From: an uncultured Lachnospiraceae bacterium
Lineage (GTDB): Bacteria; Bacillota; Clostridia; Lachnospirales; Lachnospiraceae
Assembly (NCBI GenBank): GCA_946566685.1
Contig: CAMNXA010000032.1
Coordinates: 1 to 33,862, forward strand
Length of the DNA: 33,862 bases
Direction of reading: 5' to 3'
In this document: one piece after another, positions 23,214 through 31,565 of the stretch
Layout: the number at the start of each line of letters is the position of its first letter
How positions within the stretch are numbered: position 1 is the first letter of the stretch
Program-made: the position numbers and the translations under genes
Notes under the pieces: model-generated
What the model saw: only the letters and a program-made list of their open reading frames with translations
What the model was told of the DNA's origin: nothing
Database searches by the model: none

Positions 23214-25523
23214 ATGGCACAGGCAAGCAACCTGAAAAGAGACGTACTGGTGATGAATCTGGAAAAGGAATTGGAACACCAGACACAGAGCGGTTACGGC
23301 AAGGCAATTGCCGACTGCACCAACGAGGAACTGTATTATAGTATCCTGCAACTTTCCAAGAGACTGATGGAAGTATCGGAACCGATTGAGGGGGAGAAGA
23401 AAATTTACTATATCTCCGCGGAATTCCTGATCGGCAGACTGATGTCCAACAACTTGATCAACCTGGGTGTTTATGAAAGTTTGGAGAAGATTCTTCAAAA
23501 GAATGGCAAGCAGCTTTCGGCAATTGAGGAGGTAGAGCCGGAACCATCTCTGGGCAATGGCGGCCTGGGGCGTCTGGCGGCATGTTTTCTGGACTCCATT
23601 GCCTCTCTCGGGCTTCCCGGTGAGGGCATCGGCCTCAACTATCATTTCGGACTTTTCAAGCAGGTGTTCAAGGATAAACTGCAAACGGCGGAAAAGAACG
23701 ACTGGATTGAAGAGCAGTCCTGGCTTACCAAAACTGACACTACGTTTGAGGTATCTTTTGGCAAGAAAAAGGTTACATCAAGACTTTATGATATCGATGT
23801 GATCGGATATGACAATGGTGTCAATAAATTGCGGCTGTTTGATGTGGAGACACTGGATGAGGATCTGGTGAAAAAGGGAATTGACTTCGATAAGGAAGAT
23901 ATTGAGAAGAACCTGACCTTGTTCCTGTATCCGGATGATTCTGACGAGGCGGGCAATCTGCTGCGTATCTATCAGCAGTATTTCATGGTGAGCAATGCGG
24001 CACAGCTGATTTTAAAAGAGATGAAAGAAAAGAAATATGATCTGCGAAGGATGTATGATCATGCAGTGATCCAGATCAATGATACGCATCCCACCATGGT
24101 GATCCCGGAACTGATCAGGATTCTGGTGGACGAGAAGGCATTTACCATGGATGAGGCGATCGAGGTTGTGAGCAAGACCTGCGCTTATACGAACCATACG
24201 ATCCTGGCGGAAGCGCTGGAGAAGTGGCCTTTGGCATATCTGGAGAAGGTAGTGCCGCAGTTAGTGCCCATCATTAAGGAACTGGACAAGAGAGTGAGAG
24301 CTAAGTATAAGGATCCGAAGGTACAGATCATCGATAAGGATAAGAGAGTGCATATGGCCCATATCGATATCCACTATGGGTTCTCCGTAAATGGTGTGGC
24401 TGCCATTCATACGGAAATTCTTAAGAATACCGAGTTGAACGCATTCTACAAGATTTATCCGGAGAAGTTTAACAATAAGACCAATGGTATTACATTCAGA
24501 AGATGGCTCTTATCCTGTAACCGGGAACTGGCAGGCTTCCTCTCTGAGACCATCGGGGATGGTTATAAGAAAGATGCCGACAAACTGGAAAAACTGCTGG
24601 AGCATATCGATGACGAGGCGGTGCTTGAACGCATCGCACAGATTAAGATGAACCGCAAAATGGATCTGGCAGCCTATGTGAAAGAGGTGGAAGGCGTGAC
24701 CTTAAATCCCGATTCCATCTTTGACATCCAGAGCAAGAGGCTGCATGAATATAAGCGCCAGCAGATGAATGCACTCTACATCATTCATAAGTATCTGGAG
24801 ATTAAGGCTGGCAAGAAGCCTGCAAGGCCGATGACTTTTATCTTCGGCGCTAAGGCAGCCCCTGCCTATGTGATCGCCCAGGATATCATTCACCTGCTTC
24901 TGGTGCTCCAGGAGATTGTCAACAAGGATCCGGATGTAAGTCCTTACATGACAGTGCTCATGGTAGAGAATTATAATGTGGCCTATGCGGAGAAGATGAT
25001 TCCTGCCTGTGATATTTCTGAGCAGATTTCCCTGGCTTCCAAGGAGGCTTCCGGCACAGGCAATATGAAGTTCATGTTAAACGGCGCGGTAACGCTTGGG
25101 ACATCTGATGGCGCGAACGTGGAGATCCATGAACTGGTGGGCGATGATAATATTTATATTTTTGGCGAGAAATCCGAAGCAGTCATCAAGCATTATGAGA
25201 AGGCAGATTATGTGTCCAAAGAGTATTATAAAAAGAGCCCCGTGATCAAGGAGGCGGTTGATTTTATCGTCAGCAAGCAGGCTTTAAAGGTGGGACACAA
25301 GAAAAATCTGGAGCGGCTTTATAAGGAACTTCTGAACAAAGACTGGTTTATGACACTCTTAGATCTGGAAGATTATATCGCTGTGAAAGATAAGATGATG
25401 GAAGACTATGAGGATCAGAAGAAGTGGAGAAAGATGATGTTAGTCAACATTGCCAAGGCAGGCTTCTTCTCCTCCGACAGGACAATCGCGGAGTACAACA
25501 GGGATATCTGGAAGTTAAGGTAA
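23214..25523 (+). CDS. glgP: glycogen/maltodextrin phosphorylase
   Basis: 769 residues, somewhat shorter than the 800-840 of well-known family members. Key motifs: [20 protein letters not shown] (about 107-126), [17 protein letters not shown] (nucleotide/substrate side), [14 protein letters not shown] (glycogen phosphorylase signature, about 503-516) and [14 protein letters not shown] with the PLP Lys619. It removes glucose 1-phosphate from alpha-1,4-glucan ends using phosphate. It follows the LacI-type regulator and is near the PPi-PFK gene, which links storage polymer breakdown and glycolysis. GAGGGAATC precedes the ATG. A terminator follows. Confidence 0.97.
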   Translation: MAQASNLKRDVLVMNLEKELEHQTQSGYGKAIADCTNEELYYSILQLSKRLMEVSEPIEGEKKIYYISAEFLIGRLMSNNLINLGVYESLEKILQKNGKQLSAIEEVEPEPSLGNGGLGRLAACFLDSIASLGLPGEGIGLNYHFGLFKQVFKDKLQTAEKNDWIEEQSWLTKTDTTFEVSFGKKKVTSRLYDIDVIGYDNGVNKLRLFDVETLDEDLVKKGIDFDKEDIEKNLTLFLYPDDSDEAGNLLRIYQQYFMVSNAAQLILKEMKEKKYDLRRMYDHAVIQINDTHPTMVIPELIRILVDEKAFTMDEAIEVVSKTCAYTNHTILAEALEKWPLAYLEKVVPQLVPIIKELDKRVRAKYKDPKVQIIDKDKRVHMAHIDIHYGFSVNGVAAIHTEILKNTELNAFYKIYPEKFNNKTNGITFRRWLLSCNRELAGFLSETIGDGYKKDADKLEKLLEHIDDEAVLERIAQIKMNRKMDLAAYVKEVEGVTLNPDSIFDIQSKRLHEYKRQQMNALYIIHKYLEIKAGKKPARPMTFIFGAKAAPAYVIAQDIIHLLLVLQEIVNKDPDVSPYMTVLMVENYNVAYAEKMIPACDISEQISLASKEASGTGNMKFMLNGAVTLGTSDGANVEIHELVGDDNIYIFGEKSEAVIKHYEKADYVSKEYYKKSPVIKEAVDFIVSKQALKVGHKKNLERLYKELLNKDWFMTLLDLEDYIAVKDKMMEDYEDQKKWRKMMLVNIAKAGFFSSDRTIAEYNRDIWKLR

Positions 25524-25555
25524 GTCATTAAGAAAGCAGTCAGTATAAGAAGGAA

Positions 25556-25611
25556 AAGAGCACCGCATGATAACGGGATGGAACGGATTCGTTAGGCGGT
25601 GCTTCTTTTTG
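25556..25611 (+). terminator. terminator of glgP
   Basis: AGCACCGC (25559-25566) pairs with GCGGTGCT (25596-25603), followed by TCTTTTT. The loop is about 29 bases and holds a smaller fold. Confidence 0.75.
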
Positions 25612-25671
25612 GCTTGTGCGTCAGGAACGCGTCTTGAGGGGTGAAAGTTTGTATGGGATATGTCTCGTCAT

Positions 25672-26799
25672 TCAGGCTTTGTGCAAAAGCTGTTGAAGTC
25701 TTGCCAGGGCCGGCTCATAATCCCCGCATTTACGGTAAGCTTCTACCGCTTCCGGGATATGATGGCTGCACTCATAGATTACGCCGATATTATAATAGGC
25801 TTTATAGCTGTTCACACCCTCCACGGCGAACTCTTCCATTGAGGCAGACTTTTGAAATTCTGCTACGGCCGCATCAAACAATCCATTATTCATATAGATC
25901 AGTCCCATCAGAAACACAAAATCCGCCCGGCCGCAAAATGCATCATAAACACCGAGCAGATGCAGGGCTTCCTTATATTGTTTCAGGTCTAAGAGCGTGT
26001 AGCCGTAGGATTCCACCATGGTCTGCACATAGTCAAGCGCCGGATCCACATCCATGGAGAGACCGGCATCCAAATAGCGGGCGGCCTGTTCGTAATCTTT
26101 CAGTCTCCGGTAACTTTGTCCCAGCTGGTAGTAAAGATAGGGATCCGGTCCCTGGGTTTTTAGTTCCTGTTCCAGCAGGGTAATGTTGCGCCGGCATTTC
26201 TCCTGCATCTTTTCTTCGGAGATATCGTAGCCCACGTGAAGGATGGTGATGGGAGCAGGATAAACCCTGACAGGGGCAGGATTTATGTCTTTTCCGGAAC
26301 AAACAGGAGAAGCATTGGTATCGGCAGTGCCGGATGCAGTGGATTTGGGGCGGTGCACAAGCTGTTCGTGCACGGTGCCTGCAAATTGAAAAGAGCGCCG
26401 GTTTACGAAACGGCTTACCCGCACCTGCTCATAAGAGGTCTGTCCGTCCAGGGTAAAACAGTTGCGGATCAGGATCCGGCCGGCGGCCTCCGGATAACAT
26501 TCCATACAGTGGAGTAATCCCTTTTCATCAAGCGCCTCTATATATTCGTCACAATCAATAGAAAGTATCCAATCATGGGAGGCTTTTTGCATACAAAAAT
26601 TCTTGGCGGCGCTGAAGTCATTACACCAGTCAAAGTGGTAGATGTGTTCGGTGTACTTCCTCGCAATCTCCACGGTACGGTCAGTGGAACCCGTATCTGT
26701 CAGGACGATCTCCAACCCATAGGCTGCAAGACGCCGGCAGCACTCTTCGATGTGTTCTTCTTCATTTTTGGAAATGATGCATACGGATATTGGAAGCAA
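25672..26799 (-). CDS. family 2 glycosyltransferase with TPR-like C-terminus
   Basis: 375 residues from a TTG start that is supported by GGAGG 6 bases before and by the family opening MLPISVCIISKNEEEHIEEC. The GT-A fold has TDTGSTDRTVEIAR (34-47), AAKNFCMQKA, and the metal motif SIDCDEYIE (80-88). A Ser/Ala/Pro-rich insert (about 150-182) is absent from the neighbour. The C-terminal half has TPR-type helices (YLYYQLGQSYRRLKDYEQAA, PEAVEAYRKCGDYEPALARL). It probably transfers a sugar to a protein or surface polymer. It is the second gene of a minus-strand pair. Confidence 0.9.
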   Translation of the reverse strand: MLPISVCIISKNEEEHIEECCRRLAAYGLEIVLTDTGSTDRTVEIARKYTEHIYHFDWCNDFSAAKNFCMQKASHDWILSIDCDEYIEALDEKGLLHCMECYPEAAGRILIRNCFTLDGQTSYEQVRVSRFVNRRSFQFAGTVHEQLVHRPKSTASGTADTNASPVCSGKDINPAPVRVYPAPITILHVGYDISEEKMQEKCRRNITLLEQELKTQGPDPYLYYQLGQSYRRLKDYEQAARYLDAGLSMDVDPALDYVQTMVESYGYTLLDLKQYKEALHLLGVYDAFCGRADFVFLMGLIYMNNGLFDAAVAEFQKSASMEEFAVEGVNSYKAYYNIGVIYECSHHIPEAVEAYRKCGDYEPALARLQQLLHKA

Positions 26800-26821
26800 A
26801 ATAGTCCTCCTGCTAAATGTT

Positions 26822-26848
26822 ACAGCCGGACAGCAAACGTCCGGCTGT
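26822..26848 (-). repeat. intercistronic hairpin between the two glycosyltransferase genes
   Basis: ACAGCCGGAC (26822-26831) and GTCCGGCTGT (26839-26848) form a perfect 10-bp stem with a 7-base loop in the 63-base gap. No T-run follows on the minus strand, so it may be a pause, processing or mRNA-stability element and lower expression of the second gene. Confidence 0.6.
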
Positions 26849-26862
26849 GTTCAGATTCATGT

Positions 26863-27930
26863 TCAGGAAGCGGAAGCTGCGGCCGACAGTTCTTTCAGTC
26901 GTCTCTTGGCCGGTTCATAGTCTCCGCATTTCTTATAGTAATTCTTGGCCTCATCCGGCTGTCCCATGGTCTCATAAATACTGCCGATATGATAGTTGGC
27001 ACGGTAACTGTTGACACCTGTGCGGGAATAGGAGGAGAGGGTGGTTGCCTTCTGGAATTCTTCGAGGGCTTTGTCGTAGAGTCCCTTTTTCATATAAACT
27101 GTGCCCATCAGATACACAAAATCTGCCCGGTGGGAGAATTGCTCATATTTATCTTTTAAGGACATGGCAAGGTCATATTTGGCAAGATCCATCAGGCAGT
27201 AGCCATAAGTTTCTGCCATACTCTGGACGAAGGCCGAGTTCGGATCCGCATTGAGGTCAAGCCCCAGCTTATAGAAATGAGCGGCCTTCTCCATATCATT
27301 TAAGGAAATATAATTCTGTCCCAGCTGGAAATATATGTAGGAGCTGGGGCCTTTTTCTTCCAGATCATGTAAGAGCATTTCCAGATTACGGGTGGCACGC
27401 ATGCGCTTATCCGATTCGGATACGTAACCCTCGTGGTAGAAGGTCAGAGGAATCTGGAAGCTTTCCGGCTCCTTACCGTCCAGGGTACGAACCCGTTCGT
27501 GGATACTGCCCTCAAAATGACAGTATTTCCGGTTAAAAAGCCTGCCGATACGCTCGGACATGATGGAACGGGAACCCTGCACTGTGTAGGGATTGTTGCG
27601 CATGATCATACCCACGGAATCCTTGTTGTGGGAGAGGGCTTCTTCCAGATTGGCCAGATTGACATTTTCCAGGTATTCATCGCAGTCTATGATCAGCACC
27701 CAGTCATTGGATGCCTGTTGAATGGAGAAATTCCTGGCGGAACTGAAGTCGTCACACCAGGCAAAATGAAATACCTTGTCGGCATACTTGTGCGCCACTT
27801 CCACGGTACGGTCCACGGATCCGGTATCTACCACGATAATCTCGAACCGGCAGGGCCGCAGTCTTTTCAGACATTCCTCCAGATGATTATCCTCGTTTTT
27901 GGCGATCATACATACGGAAACGGGTAACAT
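26863..27930 (-). CDS. family 2 glycosyltransferase with TPR-like C-terminus (first of the pair)
   Basis: 355 residues starting MLPVSVCMIAKNEDNHLEEC. GT-A parts are VDTGSVDRTVEVAHKYA (35-50), SSARNFSIQQASNDWVL (63-79) and IIDCDEYLE (80-88), with FNRKYCHFEGSIHERV in the middle. TPR-like helices follow (YIYFQLGQNYISLNDMEKAA, ADFVYLMGTVYMKKGLYDKA). It is clearly paralogous to the next gene, colinear to the end (YYKKCGDYEPAKRRL). AGAGGTG precedes the ATG (minus strand). Target and sugar are unknown; close relatives are often annotated SunS-type or TPR glycosyltransferase. Confidence 0.9.
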   Translation of the reverse strand: MLPVSVCMIAKNEDNHLEECLKRLRPCRFEIIVVDTGSVDRTVEVAHKYADKVFHFAWCDDFSSARNFSIQQASNDWVLIIDCDEYLENVNLANLEEALSHNKDSVGMIMRNNPYTVQGSRSIMSERIGRLFNRKYCHFEGSIHERVRTLDGKEPESFQIPLTFYHEGYVSESDKRMRATRNLEMLLHDLEEKGPSSYIYFQLGQNYISLNDMEKAAHFYKLGLDLNADPNSAFVQSMAETYGYCLMDLAKYDLAMSLKDKYEQFSHRADFVYLMGTVYMKKGLYDKALEEFQKATTLSSYSRTGVNSYRANYHIGSIYETMGQPDEAKNYYKKCGDYEPAKRRLKELSAAASAS

Positions 27931-28178
27931 AGAAACACCTCTTTATCATTTAGAATATATAGGGATGGAGAATCAAATCTCCTGGCTATATTTTATCATT
28001 TTCCCCGTGACTCGACAACTGCATATTTTGAGTATTATGTGGTAGAAGTACTAGACTTTTTGTACAAAAACAATTGAAAAAAATAGTAAAAATTGACAAT
28101 GATGACGATATTTCGTTAAAAACAGGGTTTTGGTGGTTCCTTTTCGGCAAAAGCTGTGTTACACTAATAAACAAGGGG

Positions 28179-28194
28179 AGGAGAAAATTCTCCT
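28179..28194 (+). promoter_or_regulatory. palindrome in the leader of the HTH gene
   Basis: AGGAGAA (28179-28185), AA, TTCTCCT (28188-28194) is a near-perfect palindrome 39 bases before the ATG. It could be an operator for the HTH protein itself. The remaining intergenic space (27931-28178) holds a good -35 (TTGACA, 28093-28098) without a good -10, and otherwise nothing I can name. Confidence 0.4.
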
Positions 28195-28232
28195 GAACAG
28201 ACAAACAGTATAACACGAGGAGGTCTTATATC

Positions 28233-28577
28233 ATGACAAAGGCGGAAATTTTAAAGGCGGAAATTTTAAAGCAGTACAAGAGTGTAAGACAGTTCGCGAT
28301 CGAGATGGAGATCCCATATTCCACGTTAGTCACAGCATTGGATAGAGGCATTGAGGGTATGGCCTACGGTACGGTGATCAGAATGTGTGACAGACTGAAT
28401 TTAAATCCGGTGGACTTTACACCACTCAACCAGAAGAGCCTGCTGGGCGGCAAGATTATGGAGAACCGCGTGATGCAGTATTATGTGAAGCTTAACAAGA
28501 CAGGCCGTAAGAAAGCGCTTGAGTTGATGGAAGATTATGCACAGCTTGAGAAGTATAAGGCGGCAGAGGAAGAGTAG
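28233..28577 (+). CDS. Cro/C1-type HTH protein
   Basis: 114 residues. Residues 17-60 form a helix-turn-helix of the Xre type (SVRQFAIEMEIPYSTLVTAL then GMAYGTVIRMCDRLNLNPVD). The C-terminal part (78-114) is helical and charged, perhaps for dimerisation. The first codons contain a perfect 15-base tandem duplication (28239-28268) that repeats KAEIL. CGAGGAGG precedes the ATG. It is 2 bases ahead of glf, so the two are an operon; it may regulate the surface-sugar gene or only be carried with it. Confidence 0.85.
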   Translation: MTKAEILKAEILKQYKSVRQFAIEMEIPYSTLVTALDRGIEGMAYGTVIRMCDRLNLNPVDFTPLNQKSLLGGKIMENRVMQYYVKLNKTGRKKALELMEDYAQLEKYKAAEEE

Positions 28578-28579
28578 TA

Positions 28580-29728
28580 ATGAAATACGATTATTTAGTG
28601 GTTGGCGCGGGGCTTTTTGGCTCCGTGTTTGCCTGTGAAATGAATCGACATGGCCGGCGGGTGCTCGTTATCGACAGGAGGGAGCATATCGCCGGTAATG
28701 TTTATACAGAACTCGTGCAGGGGATACAGGTGCACCGGTATGGAGCACACATCTTTCACACGTCCAATCAGGAAATTTGGAGTTATGTAAACCAATTTGC
28801 CGAGTTTAACCATTATATCAATTCTCCCATTGCGCGCTATCGGGAGGAGTTATACAATCTGCCGTTCAATATGAATACTTTTAGCAAAATGTGGGGAGTG
28901 ACAACACCTGCGCAGGCGAAGGCAAAGATTGCACAGCAGATTGCAAGCCTGGGAATCACAGTCCCCCAAAATTTGGAAGAACAGGCGCTTTCCCTGGTAG
29001 GGACAGATGTGTATGAGAAGCTGGTAAAAGGGTATACCGAGAAGCAGTGGGGCAGGGAATGTAAGGAACTCCCGGCTTTTATCATCAAGCGTCTGCCGCT
29101 TCGTTTTACGTATGATAATAATTATTTCAATGACCGATATCAGGGGATTCCTATTGGAGGCTATACCATAATGGTAGAGAATATGCTGAAAGGGATCGAG
29201 GTCAAAACAGGTGTTTCTTACAAAGAGTTTGCGGCCGAGCAGGAGACAGATGGCCGTGTTTGGGTGACAGACCTTGCCGGAAACACTTATGAGAAGGTAG
29301 TCTATACGGGGATGCTGGACGAGTATTTTGATTTCTGTCTGGGACATCTGGAATACCGGTCTCTTCAATTTGAGACAGAGATACTCCCCGATTGTGACAA
29401 TTATCAGGGCAATGCGGTGGTGAATTATACGGAGCGGGAGGTTCCGTATACAAGAATCATCGAACATAAGCATTTTGAGTTTGGCACCCAGCCCGGTACA
29501 GTGATCACCAGGGAATATCCGGCACACTGGCAGGAGGGGATGGAACCCTATTATCCTGTCAATAATGAGGTAAATGATGCAATGCTTGGCAGATATCAGG
29601 AGCTGGCGAAGTCGAAGCCGCATCTTATTTTCGGCGGCCGCCTGGGGCAGTATAAATATTACGATATGGATAAAGTGATCGAATCGGCGCTGGCGGCGGT
29701 GCGGGAGGAATTGGGAGAAGCATTATAA
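28580..29728 (+). CDS. glf: UDP-galactopyranose mutase
   Basis: 382 residues, the usual family length. The FAD site opens YDYLVVGAGLFGSVFACEMN (4-23), with VLVIDRREHIAGNVY after it. HRYGAHIFHTSN, NHYINSPIARY and YTEKQWGRECKELPAFIIKR are family motifs. The C-terminal DEYFDFCLGHLEYRSLQFE and FGGRLGQYKYYDMDKVI complete the pattern. It converts UDP-galactopyranose to UDP-galactofuranose for cell-surface glycans and needs reduced FAD. It is cotranscribed with the HTH gene. Confidence 0.97.
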   Translation: MKYDYLVVGAGLFGSVFACEMNRHGRRVLVIDRREHIAGNVYTELVQGIQVHRYGAHIFHTSNQEIWSYVNQFAEFNHYINSPIARYREELYNLPFNMNTFSKMWGVTTPAQAKAKIAQQIASLGITVPQNLEEQALSLVGTDVYEKLVKGYTEKQWGRECKELPAFIIKRLPLRFTYDNNYFNDRYQGIPIGGYTIMVENMLKGIEVKTGVSYKEFAAEQETDGRVWVTDLAGNTYEKVVYTGMLDEYFDFCLGHLEYRSLQFETEILPDCDNYQGNAVVNYTEREVPYTRIIEHKHFEFGTQPGTVITREYPAHWQEGMEPYYPVNNEVNDAMLGRYQELAKSKPHLIFGGRLGQYKYYDMDKVIESALAAVREELGEAL

Positions 29729-29756
29729 AAATTTAGGATTAAATGCGGGCAGAGTA

Positions 29757-29785
29757 TTGACAAGAGACAGTGCTCTGCCTATAAT
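29757..29785 (+). promoter_or_regulatory. consensus promoter of the carboxyltransferase gene
   Basis: Perfect TTGACA (29757-29762), 17 bases, perfect TATAAT (29780-29785). GGCAGAG (29748-29754) and CTCTGCC (29773-29779) are inverse copies that flank the -35 and could be an operator. Confidence 0.9.
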
Positions 29786-29789
29786 ACTG

Positions 29790-29810
29790 TTTGATAGTTT
29801 GAATATCAAA
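29790..29810 (+). promoter_or_regulatory. FabT-like palindrome over the transcript start
   Basis: TTTGATAGTTTGAATATCAAA contains TTTGA-ATA-TCAAA (29798-29810) and a wider TTTGATA/TATCAAA pair. MarR-type fatty-acid regulators such as FabT bind TTTGANNNTCAAA-type sites, so a repressor of fatty-acid genes may act here. The match is from memory of the motif. Confidence 0.4.
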
Positions 29811-29868
29811 GTATTGGAGTTTCAAATTTTTATATGAAATGAGAATCAGGATATCAGATGGAGGCATT

Positions 29869-31485
29869 ATGAACTGGAACGAAGCGATTAAGGAACTGGA
29901 TGGAAGAAGAGAGAAAGCCCTGCTTGGCGGTGGCCAGAATAAGATTGACAAACAGCACGCGACAGGCAAACTGACAGCCAGAGAGAGGATTGAGATTCTG
30001 CTTGATCCCGGCACCTTCGTGGAGGTGGACGGATTTCTGGAATCACGTATCGATGATTTTGATCTGGATAAGAGACGGGTGCCCGGTGATGGTGTAGTGA
30101 CGGGGTATGGAGAGATTGACGGAAGACAGGTCTTCGTGGCCAGCGAAGATTTTACGGTGATCGGCGGTACTTTGGGAGAGTATCATTCTTTTAAAATCTG
30201 CCGGATCCAGGATATGGCGATGGAGATGAAAGCGCCTCTGATTTGTATCAACGACAGCGGCGGCGCCCGGATTGAGGAGGGGATTTCTTCCCTGAGCGGT
30301 TACAGCGGCATGTTCCTGCGGCATACGAAGGCTTCCGGCGTAATCCCGCAGATCGCGGTGATCCTGGGGCCCTGTTCCGGCGGCGCCTGCTATGCGCCGG
30401 CTATCTGTGACTTTATCTTTATGGTAAAAGATATTTCCAAGATGTTCATCACGGGGCCGAATGTGGTGAAGACCGTTATCAATGAGGAAGTGTCCGTGGA
30501 GGAACTGGGCGGCGCCGAAGTGCATGCCAAGAAGAGCGGAGTGTCCCATTTTACGTATGATACAGAGAATGAGTGTCTGATGGGTGTGCGTAAGCTTCTG
30601 TCCTATCTGCCCAGCAACTGGACAGAGAAACCGCCGGTGATCAATACCAAGGAGAGACAGAGCATACTGCCCCGGGTGGGTAAGGTGTTTGGCAGAAGTG
30701 AGGGTGGTAAGGCGGCAAGCGCCATGAGGGCGAAGGCGGCCAAGATCATGGATATTGTGCCGGACAATTCCCGCCATGCCTATGATGTGAAAGAAGTGAT
30801 AGATTGTATTGTGGATGAAGGCAGCTTTTTTGAGGTACAGAAGGACTTTGCCACCAATGCGGTGGTGGGCTGGTGCCGGATGGAGGGCAAGGTGGTAGGT
30901 ATTGTGGCCAACCAGCCCAACTCCATGGGCGGTTCCCTGGATTATCATGCCTCCGATAAAATAGCGAGATTTATCAGGTTCTGTGACTGCTTCAATATAC
31001 CGCTCATCACGCTGATCGATGTGCCGGCATTCTTGCCGGGCACGGCGCAGGAGCACAACGGCATCATCCGCCACGGAGCGAAGATCCTGTATGCTTATTC
31101 CGAGGCTACGGTGCCTAAGATTTCCCTGATCATGCGCAAAGCTTATGGGGGCGCTTATATTGCCATGAATTCCAAGGAGATGGGAGCGGATATCGTCTAT
31201 GCCTGGCCCATTGCGGAAATCGCGGTGATGGGGGCAGACGGCGCGGTAAACATTGCTTTCAAACGGAAGATTAAGGCGGCGGCAGATCCGGAAGCTATGC
31301 GGGCACAGTGTAAGAAAGAATATGAAGACCGGTTCTTAAATCCTTATGTGGCGGCGGCCAGGGGCTATGTCAATGAGGTGATCAAGCCGGAGGAGACGAG
31401 AGAAGCGCTGATCAAGGCGCTGCGGGGACTTAAGAATAAGCAGATGGAGTCACCGAAGAAAAAACATGGGAATATACCGCTCTAA
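29869..31485 (+). CDS. acyl-CoA carboxylase/decarboxylase carboxyltransferase subunit (MmdA/PccB-like)
   Basis: 538 residues from MNWNEAIKELDGR, which follows GGAGG by 4 bases; the longer frame begins 10 residues earlier without a site. It is a two-domain crotonase-fold carboxyltransferase: KQHATGKLTARERIEILLDP near 28-47, GGARIEEGISSLSGYSG near 135-151, and LPGTAQEHNGIIRHGAKILY then AYGGAYIAMNSK in the second domain. The C-terminus KKHGNIPL is typical of methylmalonyl-CoA decarboxylase alpha and propionyl-CoA carboxylase beta subunits. The biotin carrier, the membrane decarboxylase parts and the biotin carboxylase are not next to it. Confidence 0.92.
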   Translation: MNWNEAIKELDGRREKALLGGGQNKIDKQHATGKLTARERIEILLDPGTFVEVDGFLESRIDDFDLDKRRVPGDGVVTGYGEIDGRQVFVASEDFTVIGGTLGEYHSFKICRIQDMAMEMKAPLICINDSGGARIEEGISSLSGYSGMFLRHTKASGVIPQIAVILGPCSGGACYAPAICDFIFMVKDISKMFITGPNVVKTVINEEVSVEELGGAEVHAKKSGVSHFTYDTENECLMGVRKLLSYLPSNWTEKPPVINTKERQSILPRVGKVFGRSEGGKAASAMRAKAAKIMDIVPDNSRHAYDVKEVIDCIVDEGSFFEVQKDFATNAVVGWCRMEGKVVGIVANQPNSMGGSLDYHASDKIARFIRFCDCFNIPLITLIDVPAFLPGTAQEHNGIIRHGAKILYAYSEATVPKISLIMRKAYGGAYIAMNSKEMGADIVYAWPIAEIAVMGADGAVNIAFKRKIKAAADPEAMRAQCKKEYEDRFLNPYVAAARGYVNEVIKPEETREALIKALRGLKNKQMESPKKKHGNIPL

Positions 31486-31534
31486 CAGGGGCAGGTTCCG
31501 AAAAAGATTGCGCAGTACTTTTGAATAAAAAAGA

Positions 31535-31562
31535 AAACGAGGCAGATTTGACTGCCTCGTTT
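31535..31562 (-). terminator. bidirectional terminator between carboxyltransferase and FliD-like genes
   Basis: AAACGAGGCAG (31535-31545) and CTGCCTCGTTT (31552-31562) form an 11-bp stem. On the minus strand it is followed by TCTTTTTTATTC, a strong terminator for the FliD-like gene; on the plus strand the T-run is shorter. Confidence 0.8.
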
Positions 31563-31565
31563 GTG

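Noticed and set aside
22884..23684. Minus-strand ORF of 266 codons across lacI-type gene and glgP
   Set aside because: It overlaps two well-supported plus-strand genes and has no recognisable protein pattern.
28850..29623. Minus-strand ORF of 257 codons over glf
   Set aside because: glf is clear on the plus strand; the antisense frame shows no family pattern or start site.
30043..31074. Long minus-strand ORF of 343 codons
   Set aside because: Antisense shadow of the carboxyltransferase gene, rich in His, Arg and Gly as expected from the reversed codons.
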